A stretch of DNA of 12,041 nucleotides from Berkiella_A sp050252335 (GTDB taxonomy: Bacteria; Pseudomonadota; Gammaproteobacteria; Berkiellales; Berkiellaceae), in NCBI GenBank assembly GCA_050252335.1, contig JBFWLB010000068.1, positions 1 through 12,041 on the forward strand. The letters are read 5' to 3'. The notes under the pieces were generated by a model that saw only the letters and a program-made list of their open reading frames with translations, was not told the origin of the DNA and made no database searches. The position numbers were made by a program, and so were the translations under genes. Positions 1 through 8,650 of this stretch are shown in pieces (the stretch's first letter is position 1; each line of letters opens with the position of its first letter).

Positions 1-496
1 TGGTTAAAGTACCTGCGGTTGGCAAAGAAGAAATTCTTACTGCGAGTAAACTATTGGCAGGGCTATCACTCACATCACTAAAGCCAAAATTTGCAGCTGT
101 GAATGTGTATTGTGTATCTTCATTGGTCACGACTGTCGCATTGCTGCCAGATGGCGCATCGTTGACCGATGTTACATTGATTGTCATTGTATTTGGTGTT
201 GGATCTAAATCAACACCAGCATTCGCTGTACCACCATTATCTTGGACTTGGAAAGTAAAGCTGGCATAGTCTGTACCATTGGCATTTGTGGCAGGCGTGA
301 ATTTCAAAAGACCGGCATTAATATCTGTAACAGATACAAAACTACCCACTGTTACAGCAATGCCATTATTGGTTAAAGTACCTGCGGTTGGCAAAGAAGA
401 AATTCTTACTGCGAGTAAACTATTGGCAGGGCTATCACTCACATCACTAAAGCCAAAATTTGCAGCTGTGAATGTGTATTGTGTATCTTCATTGGT
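1..496 (-). repeat. Cadherin-like 369-bp (123-codon) tandem repeat
   Basis: Bases 1-127 are identical to 370-496, an offset of 369 bases or exactly 123 codons; base 128 (c) and base 497 (a) then differ. The segment 128-496 is one full unit, and 1-127 begins the next one, cut by the window edge. The encoded unit starts NEDTQYTFTAANFGFSD and ends in VNDAPSG, the hallmark joint of bacterial cadherin-like and tandem-95 repeats. More copies very likely lie to the left. Confidence 0.9.
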
Positions 497-3400
497 AAAC
501 ACAGTAATATCAGTACCTTCTGGTGCATCGTTCACTGAAGCAATATTGATAGTAACTGTTTCATTTACGCTTGAATCGCCCGTATTATCTATGGCACCAT
601 AGTCAAAACTGACTGTGCCATTAAAATTAGCATTTGGAACAAAGTATAAAGTTAATTGATTTGATGTCGCTGAATAATTTGTTCCTGCTATAATAGGTGT
701 AATTAAATCAGCTTCATATAAAGTACCATTGAGCGGCAAGATAGGTATATTAAAGCTTGCAATGCTACCACCAATATCACTATCACTACCTTTTAATATG
801 ATAGGGATTGATAATGCATCTTCATTATCATTAACAATTACATCTTCAACTGTTGGAATCTGATTTAAATCAATATCTATTGTCAAATTTCCAGTAGCGG
901 TGTCACCATCACCATCCACAATTGTATAAGTGGATATATGCTGTGTTGTTAACTCGATATCAGGAACATCTGATGCATCTATTAACTCAAATGTATAAGC
1001 ACCTGTTATGGTATTAACCGTTAATTTTCCCTCGACAATGCCATTACCTGTATCAAAGCTTGTTTGAGTTGTAATCGATCCTGAAGCAGCATCAAGATCA
1101 CCACTACTACCATCTTCAACACCATTAATAGATAATATTCTTCCACCATCAGCACCAAATAAATCAACCCCATTACCGTTGTCATCTGTTAAAAGATTTC
1201 CAGAAACAATAGCACCACCGTTAAGTAAAAGAGACTCATTAACAGAATTGCTGTTATCAGTGGCAACAGGCGCATCATCTACGAAGCTAAAGGCGCTACC
1301 GATATTGATGCTGGCGCTATCGGTATCACCATCACCATCTTCAGCCGTTGCTGTGAGAACGATTGCATCAGCAGGCAAGCCCACTACATCGTTGGGATCG
1401 CCACCATCTGCATGTACGATTGAACGGAGTTGGGTTAAGGTGATTTCACCTGTATTGACGTCTACAGAGATTCTAAAAACTTCATCTAAACCATCTTCTG
1501 TTCGGCCAATAATGTCATTGCCATCCATCACCAATTCTATGGCTTCTTGACTGATCGTGTCGATCAAGCCACTGGCGGCATTGCCCACACTGAGCACATA
1601 AGTGATGGCATCATCATCCTGAGTATCATCATTATCTGTATCTTTAAAGCCATCGTTACCAAAGACTGTTGCAAACAAGCCCGCAAAAGAAGCTGTGTCT
1701 AAGCCAAAGATACTTTCATCAACTGATAACTCAGGTATTACAGGGCTGCCCACCACTTCTATGCTAGGCGCATCATCTACGAAGCTAAAGGCNNNNNNNN
1801 NNCTGTTGCAAACAAGCCCGCAAAAGAAGCTGTGTCTAAGCCAAAGATACTTTCATCAACTGATAACTCAGGTATTACAGGGCTGCCCACCACTTCTATG
1901 CTAGGCGCATCATCTACGAAGCTAAAGGCGCTACCGATATTGATGCTGGCGCTATCGGTATCACCATCACCATCTTCAGCCGTTGCTGTGAGAACGATTG
2001 CATCAGCAGGCAAGCCCACTACATCGTTGGGATCGCCACCATCTGCATGTACGATTGAACGGAGTTGGGTTAAGGTGATTTCACCTGTATTGACGTCTAC
2101 AGAGATTCTAAAAACTTCATCTAAACCATCTTCTGTTCGGCCAATAATGTCATTGCCATCCATCACCAATTCTATGGCTTCTTGACTGATCGTGTCGATC
2201 AAGCCACTGGCGGCATTGCCCACACTGAGCACATAAGTGATGGCATCATCATCCTGAGTATCATCATTATCTGTATCTTTAAAGCCATCGTTACCAAAGA
2301 CTGTTGCAAACAAGCCCGCAAAAGAAGCTGTGTCTAAGCCAAAGATACTTTCATCAACTGATAACTCAGGTATTACAGGGCTGCCCACCACTTCTATGCT
2401 AGGCGCATCATCTACGAAGCTAAAGGCACTACCGATATTGATGCTGGCGCTATCGGTATCACCATCACCATCTTCAGCCGTTGCTGTGAGAATGATTGCA
2501 TTATCTAACAAGCCCACCACATCGTTGGGATCTGCTACATTTGGGTGTTCAACGGCACGGCTTTGACTAAAGGTAATTTCACCTGTATTCGCATTTACAG
2601 AGATTCTAAAGACTTCATCTTCGCCTGTTTCTGTGCGACCAACAATGTCATTACCAATTTTTACTAATTCTATGGCTTCTTGACTGAGGGTATCAACTAA
2701 ACCGCTGGCAGCATTGCCCACACTCAAGACATAAGTGATGGCATCTGCATCTTGAATATCATCATTATTTGTATCTTTAAAACCATCATTACCAAAGTTT
2801 GTCGCAAACAAGACGTCAAAAAATCCGCTCACTGAATCAAAACTGCTTTCGTCTAAGGATAGCGCTGGGATCGTCGGATTATCTACAATTTCTATACTTG
2901 GACCATCATCTCTAAATATAAATGACGTACCAATATCGGCTGTTTGACTCGCAACATCTCCATCCCCATCTGTAATGGTTGCCGTTAATTTAATAAGTTC
3001 AGCAGCGGAAAGCGTTGTAGAGTCATCGTGATCGTCTGTATCTGAATGGACAATGGCTCTACTTTGATTGAGTGTAATCACTCCGGTATCTGCATCCACA
3101 GAAATACGAAATACTTCTATATGAGAAGTTGCTGTACGACCAACTACCTCTGAACCATCCATGATCAACTCAATGATCTGATTGCTTAAAGTATCAACTA
3201 AACCACTGTCAACTTCTGTGGCGCTGATACTCAAGGTATAAAGCAAAGAGGCTAAACCATCTGCACCAGGATTAAGTGTAAAAAGACTAGCAAAACTGAC
3301 TGTATCATTGATAGCAAATGTTGTTTCATCAACGGTGAGAGATGCACTTAACCCAGAAAGTGTAACGATCGGCTCATCATCGATAATTTCAACGGTTAAT

Positions 3401-4797
3401 GTAGCTGTGTAAACATCTTCATCGGCATCTGTGAATTCATAGCTAAAAACTTGCAAGCCACTATTATCATCTATATCTGTTTGATCCGATGGCGTAGAAT
3501 CACCATCATTATCAATACTATATAACAAGGTATAAGTGTAATTACCTGTTGCTCTGTCTACAACCAATTCACCAATCGAAGTCGTAACCGTGATTGTCGT
3601 AGCTGTGACAACTGTAATACCACCAGGAATGGTAACATTAGAAACCAAACCACCATCTGCACCAAATGTATTATCAACACCATCAATTAAAGAACCACTT
3701 ACTGTTGCTGGGGATGAAGGTAAATTTGAACCATCTGGGTAAATATTTGCTTCATCTATCGTAGGCGCTACTTGATCTGTAACGGTTGGCTCATCATCTA
3801 CTATTTGTGCCGAAAGATAGGCTGTAGCACTATCCCCATCACTATCTACGATTGTATACTCGAACTTATCAATGTAAATTTGACCCAATGAAGTATTTAT
3901 ATAAACAAGATTATTATTAAAATCCTGACCAATATCTGTTATATCATTCGGCAAATGCAAAATAGGATTATTCAACGTATAGATATAGTCACCTATTTCT
4001 ATACCTAATGATGAATCAGCGGATGTATACAAAACAATTGTATTTCCTTCCGGAGTTATAATTTCAATACCACCTAATATATAATTTTTTATAGATCCTG
4101 CTCTTGTAAAATTCAAATCCAAGCCACCCAACCCATCTGGACCGGCACTTGCACCTTCCTCAAAAATATTACCTGTGAGCGTTACAGAAGATTGTGTTCT
4201 TAAAGCGGATTCAAATTGATGAAAGCCAATAGAAGGCCCTGCGAGTAGATTGGGTGCTGAAGGCAAACCATTATTAGGTAAAAGTGGAGGAATTGATATT
4301 TCCTGCATTGTGGGGGGTGAGCCAAAAGAAGTATACAACTCTCTTTCTACCGATTCTATCCTCTTAAATTTATTCAAACTGTCTTCTATATCCCTGTTTA
4401 AGCCTCTACTAACAGAATCTACTCCACCTTCATTCTGTGTTTGCGCAACAGAAACAACATCAGAACCACCATCCTCTAACACCACATTTAATAGCTCTTC
4501 AAGCGCTAAATTTAAGAACTCACTATTATCTCCTGAATTGGGTGGGAATGCCGCAAGCATTTCTTCAAAATCTTCTTCCTCCATTTTTACAAATTCAAGA
4601 AATGCCTCTTGAAAAGGAATAAAAATATCCTCAAAAGGAAGAACAGCTTTCTCTGCATGTAGAAAAATATCATCTAAGTTAATATTATTGAGTAAATTAG
4701 CATTAGTATCTAATTTCTCTGGTAATACACCATCTTGATTTACTTTTATTGAAGATGCAGAATTCTCTGTCGATTTATGTGATTTATTTTTTGCCAT
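1..4797 (-). CDS. Giant type-I-secretion-class repeat adhesin, 5' part (runs off left edge, interrupted by assembly gap)
   Basis: Role (family inference): a large surface or secreted adhesin exported by an ABC type I system; no transporter gene is in the window. The start is ATG at 4797 (MAKNKSHKST), preceded by a weak AGG; an in-frame TTG at 4854 is less likely. The first ~220 residues are acidic, with no signal peptide. Then follow a ~139-residue domain (3375-3792), a 157-residue one (2904-3375) and several 166-residue ones, each ending in a DGDGD stretch and a VDDAPS-type joint, as in DUF5801/T1SS-143 repeats. Left of the gap (codons in 2-1792, no stops) come another such unit, a VCBS-like domain (GADGG, TYTIVDGDGDTATG) and cadherin-like repeats (VNDAP...NEDTQYTF). 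Ten Ns at 1793-1802 throw the frame. Removing the 127-base duplicate plus the Ns restores one frame of 1553 codons, which is a minimum. RTX nonapeptides and the C-terminal secretion signal are not seen; the C-terminus is off the edge. Confidence 0.88.
1268..2903 (-). repeat. Tandem 498-bp (166-codon) adhesin repeat units
   Basis: Unit boundaries, taken at the conserved CATCATC (DD of VDDAP), fall at 2904, 2406 and 1908, each 498 bases apart, and again at 1771 and 1273 left of the gap. Bases 1268-1792 and 1903-2427 (525 bases) appear identical throughout, including at synonymous sites. The unit at 2406-2903 is diverged in its N-terminal half but nearly identical in the last ~40 residues before the joint. 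Each unit encodes a NDGFKDT...NDD acid cluster, AITYVLSVGNAASGL, VFRISV and TAEDGDGDTDSASINIGS. Such acid clusters would suit calcium binding (inference). Confidence 0.92.
1793..1802. other. Scaffold gap (10 N) inside tandem repeats
   Basis: Ten Ns sit between two identical 127-base flanks (1666-1792 and 1803-1929). The N number is arbitrary and not a measured distance: the 498-bp repeat register differs by 137 bases across the gap, which is not a multiple of three, so the reading frame breaks here artificially. One or more whole 498-bp units may be missing. Confidence 0.97.
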
Positions 4798-4882
4798 ACA
4801 GCGCCTATTAGATAGATGTAAATACAACCAAATAGCTATCCCTGCTGTACTCAAAGGTTACTTTTAAAATTAATAGAATTTT

Positions 4883-4919
4883 AAAAAAAGCATAACTGTA
4901 CCAAGGTACTATGTGCTTT
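4883..4919 (-). terminator. Intrinsic terminator between the small upstream gene and the adhesin gene
   Basis: Read on the minus strand, an imperfect hairpin (outer AAGCA/TGCTT, inner GTACC-AA-GGTAC at 4898-4909) is followed directly by seven Ts (A run at 4883-4889). It lies about 70 bases past the stop of the 4987-5568 gene and 86 bases before the adhesin ATG. This suggests the adhesin has its own promoter in the remaining gap. I see no convincing -35/-10 pair there. Confidence 0.7.
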
Positions 4920-4986
4920 AAGTTATATGATATTTGAGTGTTATTTTATTGATTAGTTTCAGATTTATTACAAGATATTATGAATA

Positions 4987-5568
4987 TTACAGATAAGATT
5001 CTGGTGCGTGTAATTCATCACAGTATACAGATGCTGTCAAAACAAACATAGCTGCAGTACCTAATGCCTGAAAATTCGATGCGGTTATCATTGGGCTTGA
5101 GAATGCGTCTGTTTTTTCTAAATGTGCATCCATATCAAAATGCTCGGAATGACCAAAGGTAGAAAGGATCTCATTTAATTGTAAACTGTTGATATTATTC
5201 AAAGAATGACTGTTTGGATTTATAGAAGAATCCCCTCCTACTGATTCAACACTCCCATATTTAGAAAAATGTGTATTAATAAAAATTTGTATAAAATTTG
5301 ATAATACCAGCTGCGATGATAGACTTTCTATCTCGCCACCTGCGGCTGAACTTGGTAATGCACTAATATCTGCAATTGATGGAATATCTTCCGATGAGAC
5401 ATTAGATACAGGGACCTGAGCAGGGACTTTAACTGGCTCAGGCTCTGTTACAGTCGTTGCATTATTTTTTTTCACATCCTGTGTTGAAACCAAAGGGACA
5501 CTAAATAACTCTTCAAATTCAAGCTCTAAAAATGGGTTGCTATCTAATTCTTTCATTTTTCCTGTCAT
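4987..5568 (-). CDS. Hypothetical protein, ~193 aa, same strand and upstream of the adhesin
   Basis: I do not recognise this protein. The ATG at 5568 follows a GGGTGGG run that is unusually close for a ribosome site. ATG 5556, behind AGGA, and GTG 5577 are alternatives, so the start is uncertain. The N-terminus is acidic (FLELEFEELF), then comes a proline, valine and glutamate-rich linker (TEPEPVKVPAQVPV), then a Ser/Asn-rich middle, and a C-terminal moderately hydrophobic stretch (ALGTAAMFVLTASVYC) before a short polar tail. There is no N-terminal signal peptide and one cysteine, near the C-terminus. Low complexity and context suggest an accessory to the adhesin, but that is inference. A hairpin terminator follows it, so it is probably its own transcription unit. 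No start or stop conflicts with neighbours, and the divergent peroxidase operon begins 257 bases away. Confidence 0.6.
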   Translation of the reverse strand: MTGKMKELDSNPFLELEFEELFSVPLVSTQDVKKNNATTVTEPEPVKVPAQVPVSNVSSEDIPSIADISALPSSAAGGEIESLSSQLVLSNFIQIFINTHFSKYGSVESVGGDSSINPNSHSLNNINSLQLNEILSTFGHSEHFDMDAHLEKTDAFSSPMITASNFQALGTAAMFVLTASVYCDELHAPESYL

Positions 5569-5754
5569 CCCACCCACAATTAGTTATTGTTCAGAATAAT
5601 TAAAAGATTATTTTATAGCCACTGCACAAGACTACATTTATTGATGAGTATAGGTTAGATTTATCACAAACTCTTTATAAATTCTTTGCTAGCATTTTTA
5701 TAGCTTTGTAAGCCATGTCTCACAAAAAACGTTTATTGATATAAATTCAAAGCT

Positions 5755-5789
5755 TTCGACTATATCTTCGACATCCCTATGTTTATAAT
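5755..5789 (+). promoter_or_regulatory. Candidate promoter and regulator site of the peroxidase-kinase operon
   Basis: A perfect TATAAT lies at 5784-5789, 36 bases before the GTG start of the peroxidase gene. No good -35 stands at 17 bases. Instead there is a direct repeat, TTCGAC at 5755-5760 and again at 5767-5772, with a period of 12 bases ending 11 bases before the -10. Direct repeats with about one helical turn spacing next to a poor -35 are typical of activator sites for winged-helix response regulators. Assignment to this operon is by position only. Confidence 0.4.
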
Positions 5790-5825
5790 AAATAATGAAG
5801 TCGTAAGTATATCTAAAGGACTAAG

Positions 5826-6830
5826 GTGCTCGACAAAATTCAAATGATATCGCTTATGCTGCTGCTTTGTACGGCTGCACAGGCAACTACCTCAGACAAG
5901 GATGCACAGCACCAAAGTGCTGCTATGCAAAATACCGCAATTCCTCCCTTAGAAGCACCAACGAATCTTTCAAAACCCAAAGTTGCTCTTGGTGAAGCAT
6001 TGTTTAACGATGCACGATTATCTAGTAACTTATCTCACTCTTGTGCAACGTGTCATAATGTCACAATGGGGGGCACAGATCGCCAAGCTACTTTTGTTGG
6101 CACTAATCACCGAGAAGGGACATTAAACACACCTACTGTATTTAATGTAGGCTATAATTTCAGACAATTTTGGGATGGTCGCGCTAAAAACTTACGTGAT
6201 GTTATTAATGATCATATTTTGGATAAGCATATTCTAAATAATCAATGGGATACACTACTAAAAGATCTTAATGAAAATCCAAAATACCACGAAAAATTTA
6301 AGCTATTGTATTCTGATGGGGTGAATAAAATAAATGTACAAGATGCACTAGAAGCTTATCTGCAATCTCTTGTAACCATCAACGCACCATTTGATCTTTA
6401 TTTAAAAGGCGACACAAAAGCAATCAGCGAAGATGCGATCAGAGGATATGAGTTGTTCAATAACCTTGGATGTATCTCTTGCCATCAAGGACCTAATATT
6501 GGTGGAAATTTATACCAGAAAATGGGAATTTATAAAGACTACTTTAATTCTAAGAAAAAAATAGCAGAATCTGATCTGGGTCGTTTTAATGTAACCAACA
6601 AAGATGAAGATACGCTCGTCTTTAAAGTACCCTCACTTAGAAATATTGCGCTTACTGCCCCTTATCTTCACGATGGTTCAGCTAAAACACTTGAAGATGT
6701 TGTACAAATAATGGCAGAGCATCAAATTGGAAAATCTTTAAAAACGCATGAAATATCATATATTGTAAAATTCTTAGAGACACTGACAGGCGAACAGCCT
6801 GCAAGTACAAATATAGATAAGAAAAATTAG
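5826..6830 (+). CDS. Di-haem cytochrome c peroxidase family protein (periplasmic)
   Basis: Family role: reduces H2O2 in the periplasm with electrons from small c-type cytochromes. The GTG start at 5826 is chosen because AAAGGA stands five bases upstream. The 334-residue product starts with a signal peptide (K4, hydrophobic 7-17, cleavage near AQA-TT at 20). Haem motifs are CATCH (73-77) and CISCH (216-220). FWDGR with W116, the linker APFDLYLKGD, the LRNIALTAPYLHDGS block (271-285) and M296 (likely axial Met in VVQIMAEHQIG) match bacterial CcpA-type enzymes. Length is normal for the family. Oddity: where the family has GPxxxxxEM, the gap-free alignment from memory gives DHILDKHIL (129-137), so the catalytic Glu seems replaced by I136. 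The stop overlaps the kinase start (TAGTG), so the two are translationally coupled. It could serve as a haem sensor rather than an efficient peroxidase (inference). Confidence 0.9.
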   Translation: MLDKIQMISLMLLLCTAAQATTSDKDAQHQSAAMQNTAIPPLEAPTNLSKPKVALGEALFNDARLSSNLSHSCATCHNVTMGGTDRQATFVGTNHREGTLNTPTVFNVGYNFRQFWDGRAKNLRDVINDHILDKHILNNQWDTLLKDLNENPKYHEKFKLLYSDGVNKINVQDALEAYLQSLVTINAPFDLYLKGDTKAISEDAIRGYELFNNLGCISCHQGPNIGGNLYQKMGIYKDYFNSKKKIAESDLGRFNVTNKDEDTLVFKVPSLRNIALTAPYLHDGSAKTLEDVVQIMAEHQIGKSLKTHEISYIVKFLETLTGEQPASTNIDKKN

Positions 6831-8638
6831 TGGAAAAATATTTTACTCGAATTTTTATTGCTATCAATGTCATCGTCATTGTAGCTATATATTATTTAAG
6901 TGAAATTGTCCCTTTTGAATATGAAGGTTATGAAAACGATGTCAATCGCTTACAAAAATATGATGCTGAATTAGATTCTGCTATTGTAAATACACGATTC
7001 GGTCTTATTAGAAACTACCAACCTATCGTAAAAGCACTTGATGGATCATATAGCGTACTCGAAGTTCTCAAACAAGAGTTGAAAGAAAACCCAAATGAGG
7101 ATATCGCAGAGAAGTTAAAGAATTTAGAAGATGTCTTTTATAGAAAAGTAAATCTTACTGAAAAATATAAACAAATGAATCCAGTGCTACGAAATGCCAT
7201 CGCGAGCTTTTCGTCGACAATGTATTCTTATTTTGATCAAGCCTCAAATGTTGAATTTATTGAAAGCTGCTTAGAAGGAATAGAGCAAACGCAATTGGTT
7301 GATAATGTCGGCGTATTATTCAGAGACATACTTATTTATACCAATGCACAAAATGAAAATAGACGTTCTGCAATCATAAAAATGATTGAAAAAATAGAAA
7401 ATTCACCAGACAAAGTTCCTGAGATCGATTTAGGGATCGTGTATGCTAGAAAAATATTAGAGTTGCAACCCCAGCTAACACAAGTTGCGCAAGATTTATT
7501 TGAAATGTCTATCTTGCAATCTATAAATGAACTCAATACAGCGTACCGCTCTGCTTTCGATAATTATCAAGAAAATTCTGTTAAATACCGCGTCGTTTTA
7601 TATGTTTTAGTTTTCTTACTACTGGTAATTTTAACCTGGTCATTCAGACGCTTACAATCAACGGTTAATATTCTGCATATTGAAGTGAAAAGAAAGGTAA
7701 AAGCTGAGAAAGAACTAGAAGAAATTAACAGACAATTAGAGCAACGTGTCGCCGATCGTACAAAAGAGTTAACCATCAAAAACAATGATCTTAACAAAGC
7801 ACTTGGAGATCTCGAAGATGCCCAAGAACAGTTGATCATGCAAGAAAAAATGGCTTCTGTCGGTATGCTTTCAACAGGTATTGCGCATGAAATTAAGAAC
7901 CCTCTCAACTTTGTAAATAATTTTTCAGACATCTCTGTAGAACTCGTAAAAGAACTAAATGAAGAGCTGGAAATTGTTAAAGATAAAGTTGCAGAAGACA
8001 ATCTATCCATGATCCAAGAAATTTTGGAAGACTTAAAAACTAATTGTCAAAAAGTCAAAGAACACGGCGTAAGAGCGGACAACATTGTGAAAAATATGTT
8101 GCTGCACTCACAAGAAGCCGGTGTTGAAAAAGAAATGGTTGATATTAAGAATCTCATGGAAGATAACATTCGTATCGCCTTGGATAAATATCTAACAGAA
8201 GATAAAAAATTCGAAGTTAATTTTCTGAAGAATTACGATCCTGATCTACAAAAAATACTTTGCGCCCCACAAACACTTGCGCGTGTATTTGTATATATGT
8301 TGGATAACGCTTTGTACTCAGTTCAAGACAAAAGAAAGCTAGGCACTCAACCAGATTACAAACCTGAAATCAGTGTGAGTCTGCAACAAAAAGACAACAA
8401 AATCGTCATTAAAATACGTGACAACGGTATGGGTATTCCCAAACATCAATTAGACAAAGTTTTTGAACCCTTCTTTACCACTAAACCTACTGGACGAGGA
8501 AATACTGGTCTTGGATTATCTATCTGCTATGATACAGTAGTAAAACAACATAAGGGTGAGCTACGGGCAGCTTCAGAAGAAGGTACTTATACTGAATTTA
8601 CCATAGAACTACCAGTCAACTCACAAACAAAAAATTAG
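6830..8638 (+). CDS. Membrane sensor histidine kinase with helical periplasmic sensor domain
   Basis: Role: autophosphorylates in response to a periplasmic signal; its partner regulator is not in the window. The GTG start shares a base with the peroxidase stop, and no strong ribosome site precedes it. Of 602 residues, TM1 is about 7-26, a ~225-residue all-helical periplasmic region follows (30-252; resembles DAHL-type sensor domains, tentative), TM2 is about 254-270, then a coiled coil (285-340). The HisKA box has H353 in IAHEIKNPLNF, followed by a longer than usual helical insert (365-425) seen in the NPLNFVNNF subgroup. The ATPase has the N box (N493 in MLDNAL), G1 DNGMGI (531-536), F box FEPFFTTKP and G2 GNTGLGLS (557-564); all catalytic motifs look intact. 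No PAS, HAMP or receiver domain is seen. Between a haem protein and a YfiR-like protein, both exported, it likely reads their state (inference). Confidence 0.92.
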   Translation: MEKYFTRIFIAINVIVIVAIYYLSEIVPFEYEGYENDVNRLQKYDAELDSAIVNTRFGLIRNYQPIVKALDGSYSVLEVLKQELKENPNEDIAEKLKNLEDVFYRKVNLTEKYKQMNPVLRNAIASFSSTMYSYFDQASNVEFIESCLEGIEQTQLVDNVGVLFRDILIYTNAQNENRRSAIIKMIEKIENSPDKVPEIDLGIVYARKILELQPQLTQVAQDLFEMSILQSINELNTAYRSAFDNYQENSVKYRVVLYVLVFLLLVILTWSFRRLQSTVNILHIEVKRKVKAEKELEEINRQLEQRVADRTKELTIKNNDLNKALGDLEDAQEQLIMQEKMASVGMLSTGIAHEIKNPLNFVNNFSDISVELVKELNEELEIVKDKVAEDNLSMIQEILEDLKTNCQKVKEHGVRADNIVKNMLLHSQEAGVEKEMVDIKNLMEDNIRIALDKYLTEDKKFEVNFLKNYDPDLQKILCAPQTLARVFVYMLDNALYSVQDKRKLGTQPDYKPEISVSLQQKDNKIVIKIRDNGMGIPKHQLDKVFEPFFTTKPTGRGNTGLGLSICYDTVVKQHKGELRAASEEGTYTEFTIELPVNSQTKN

Positions 8639-8650
8639 GGCAATGTTAGA

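Noticed and set aside
54..2566. Several plus-strand open frames inside the adhesin region
   Set aside because: They mirror the repeat structure of the minus-strand adhesin frame, which is longer, has recognisable domain motifs and continues across all of them.
1..2903. CRISPR-like regular repetition
   Set aside because: Units are 369 and 498 bases, multiples of three, and encode in-frame protein domains; there are no short repeats with unique spacers.
4798..4854. TTG start at 4854 extending the adhesin by 19 residues
   Set aside because: The extension (IAIWLYLHLSNRRC) is unlike the hydrophilic N-terminus, has no ribosome site and uses a weak start codon; ATG 4797 is more plausible.
7336..8010. 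Minus-strand open frames within the histidine kinase gene
   Set aside because: They are antisense to well-conserved kinase motifs, are serine-rich as expected of shadows, and have no ribosome sites.
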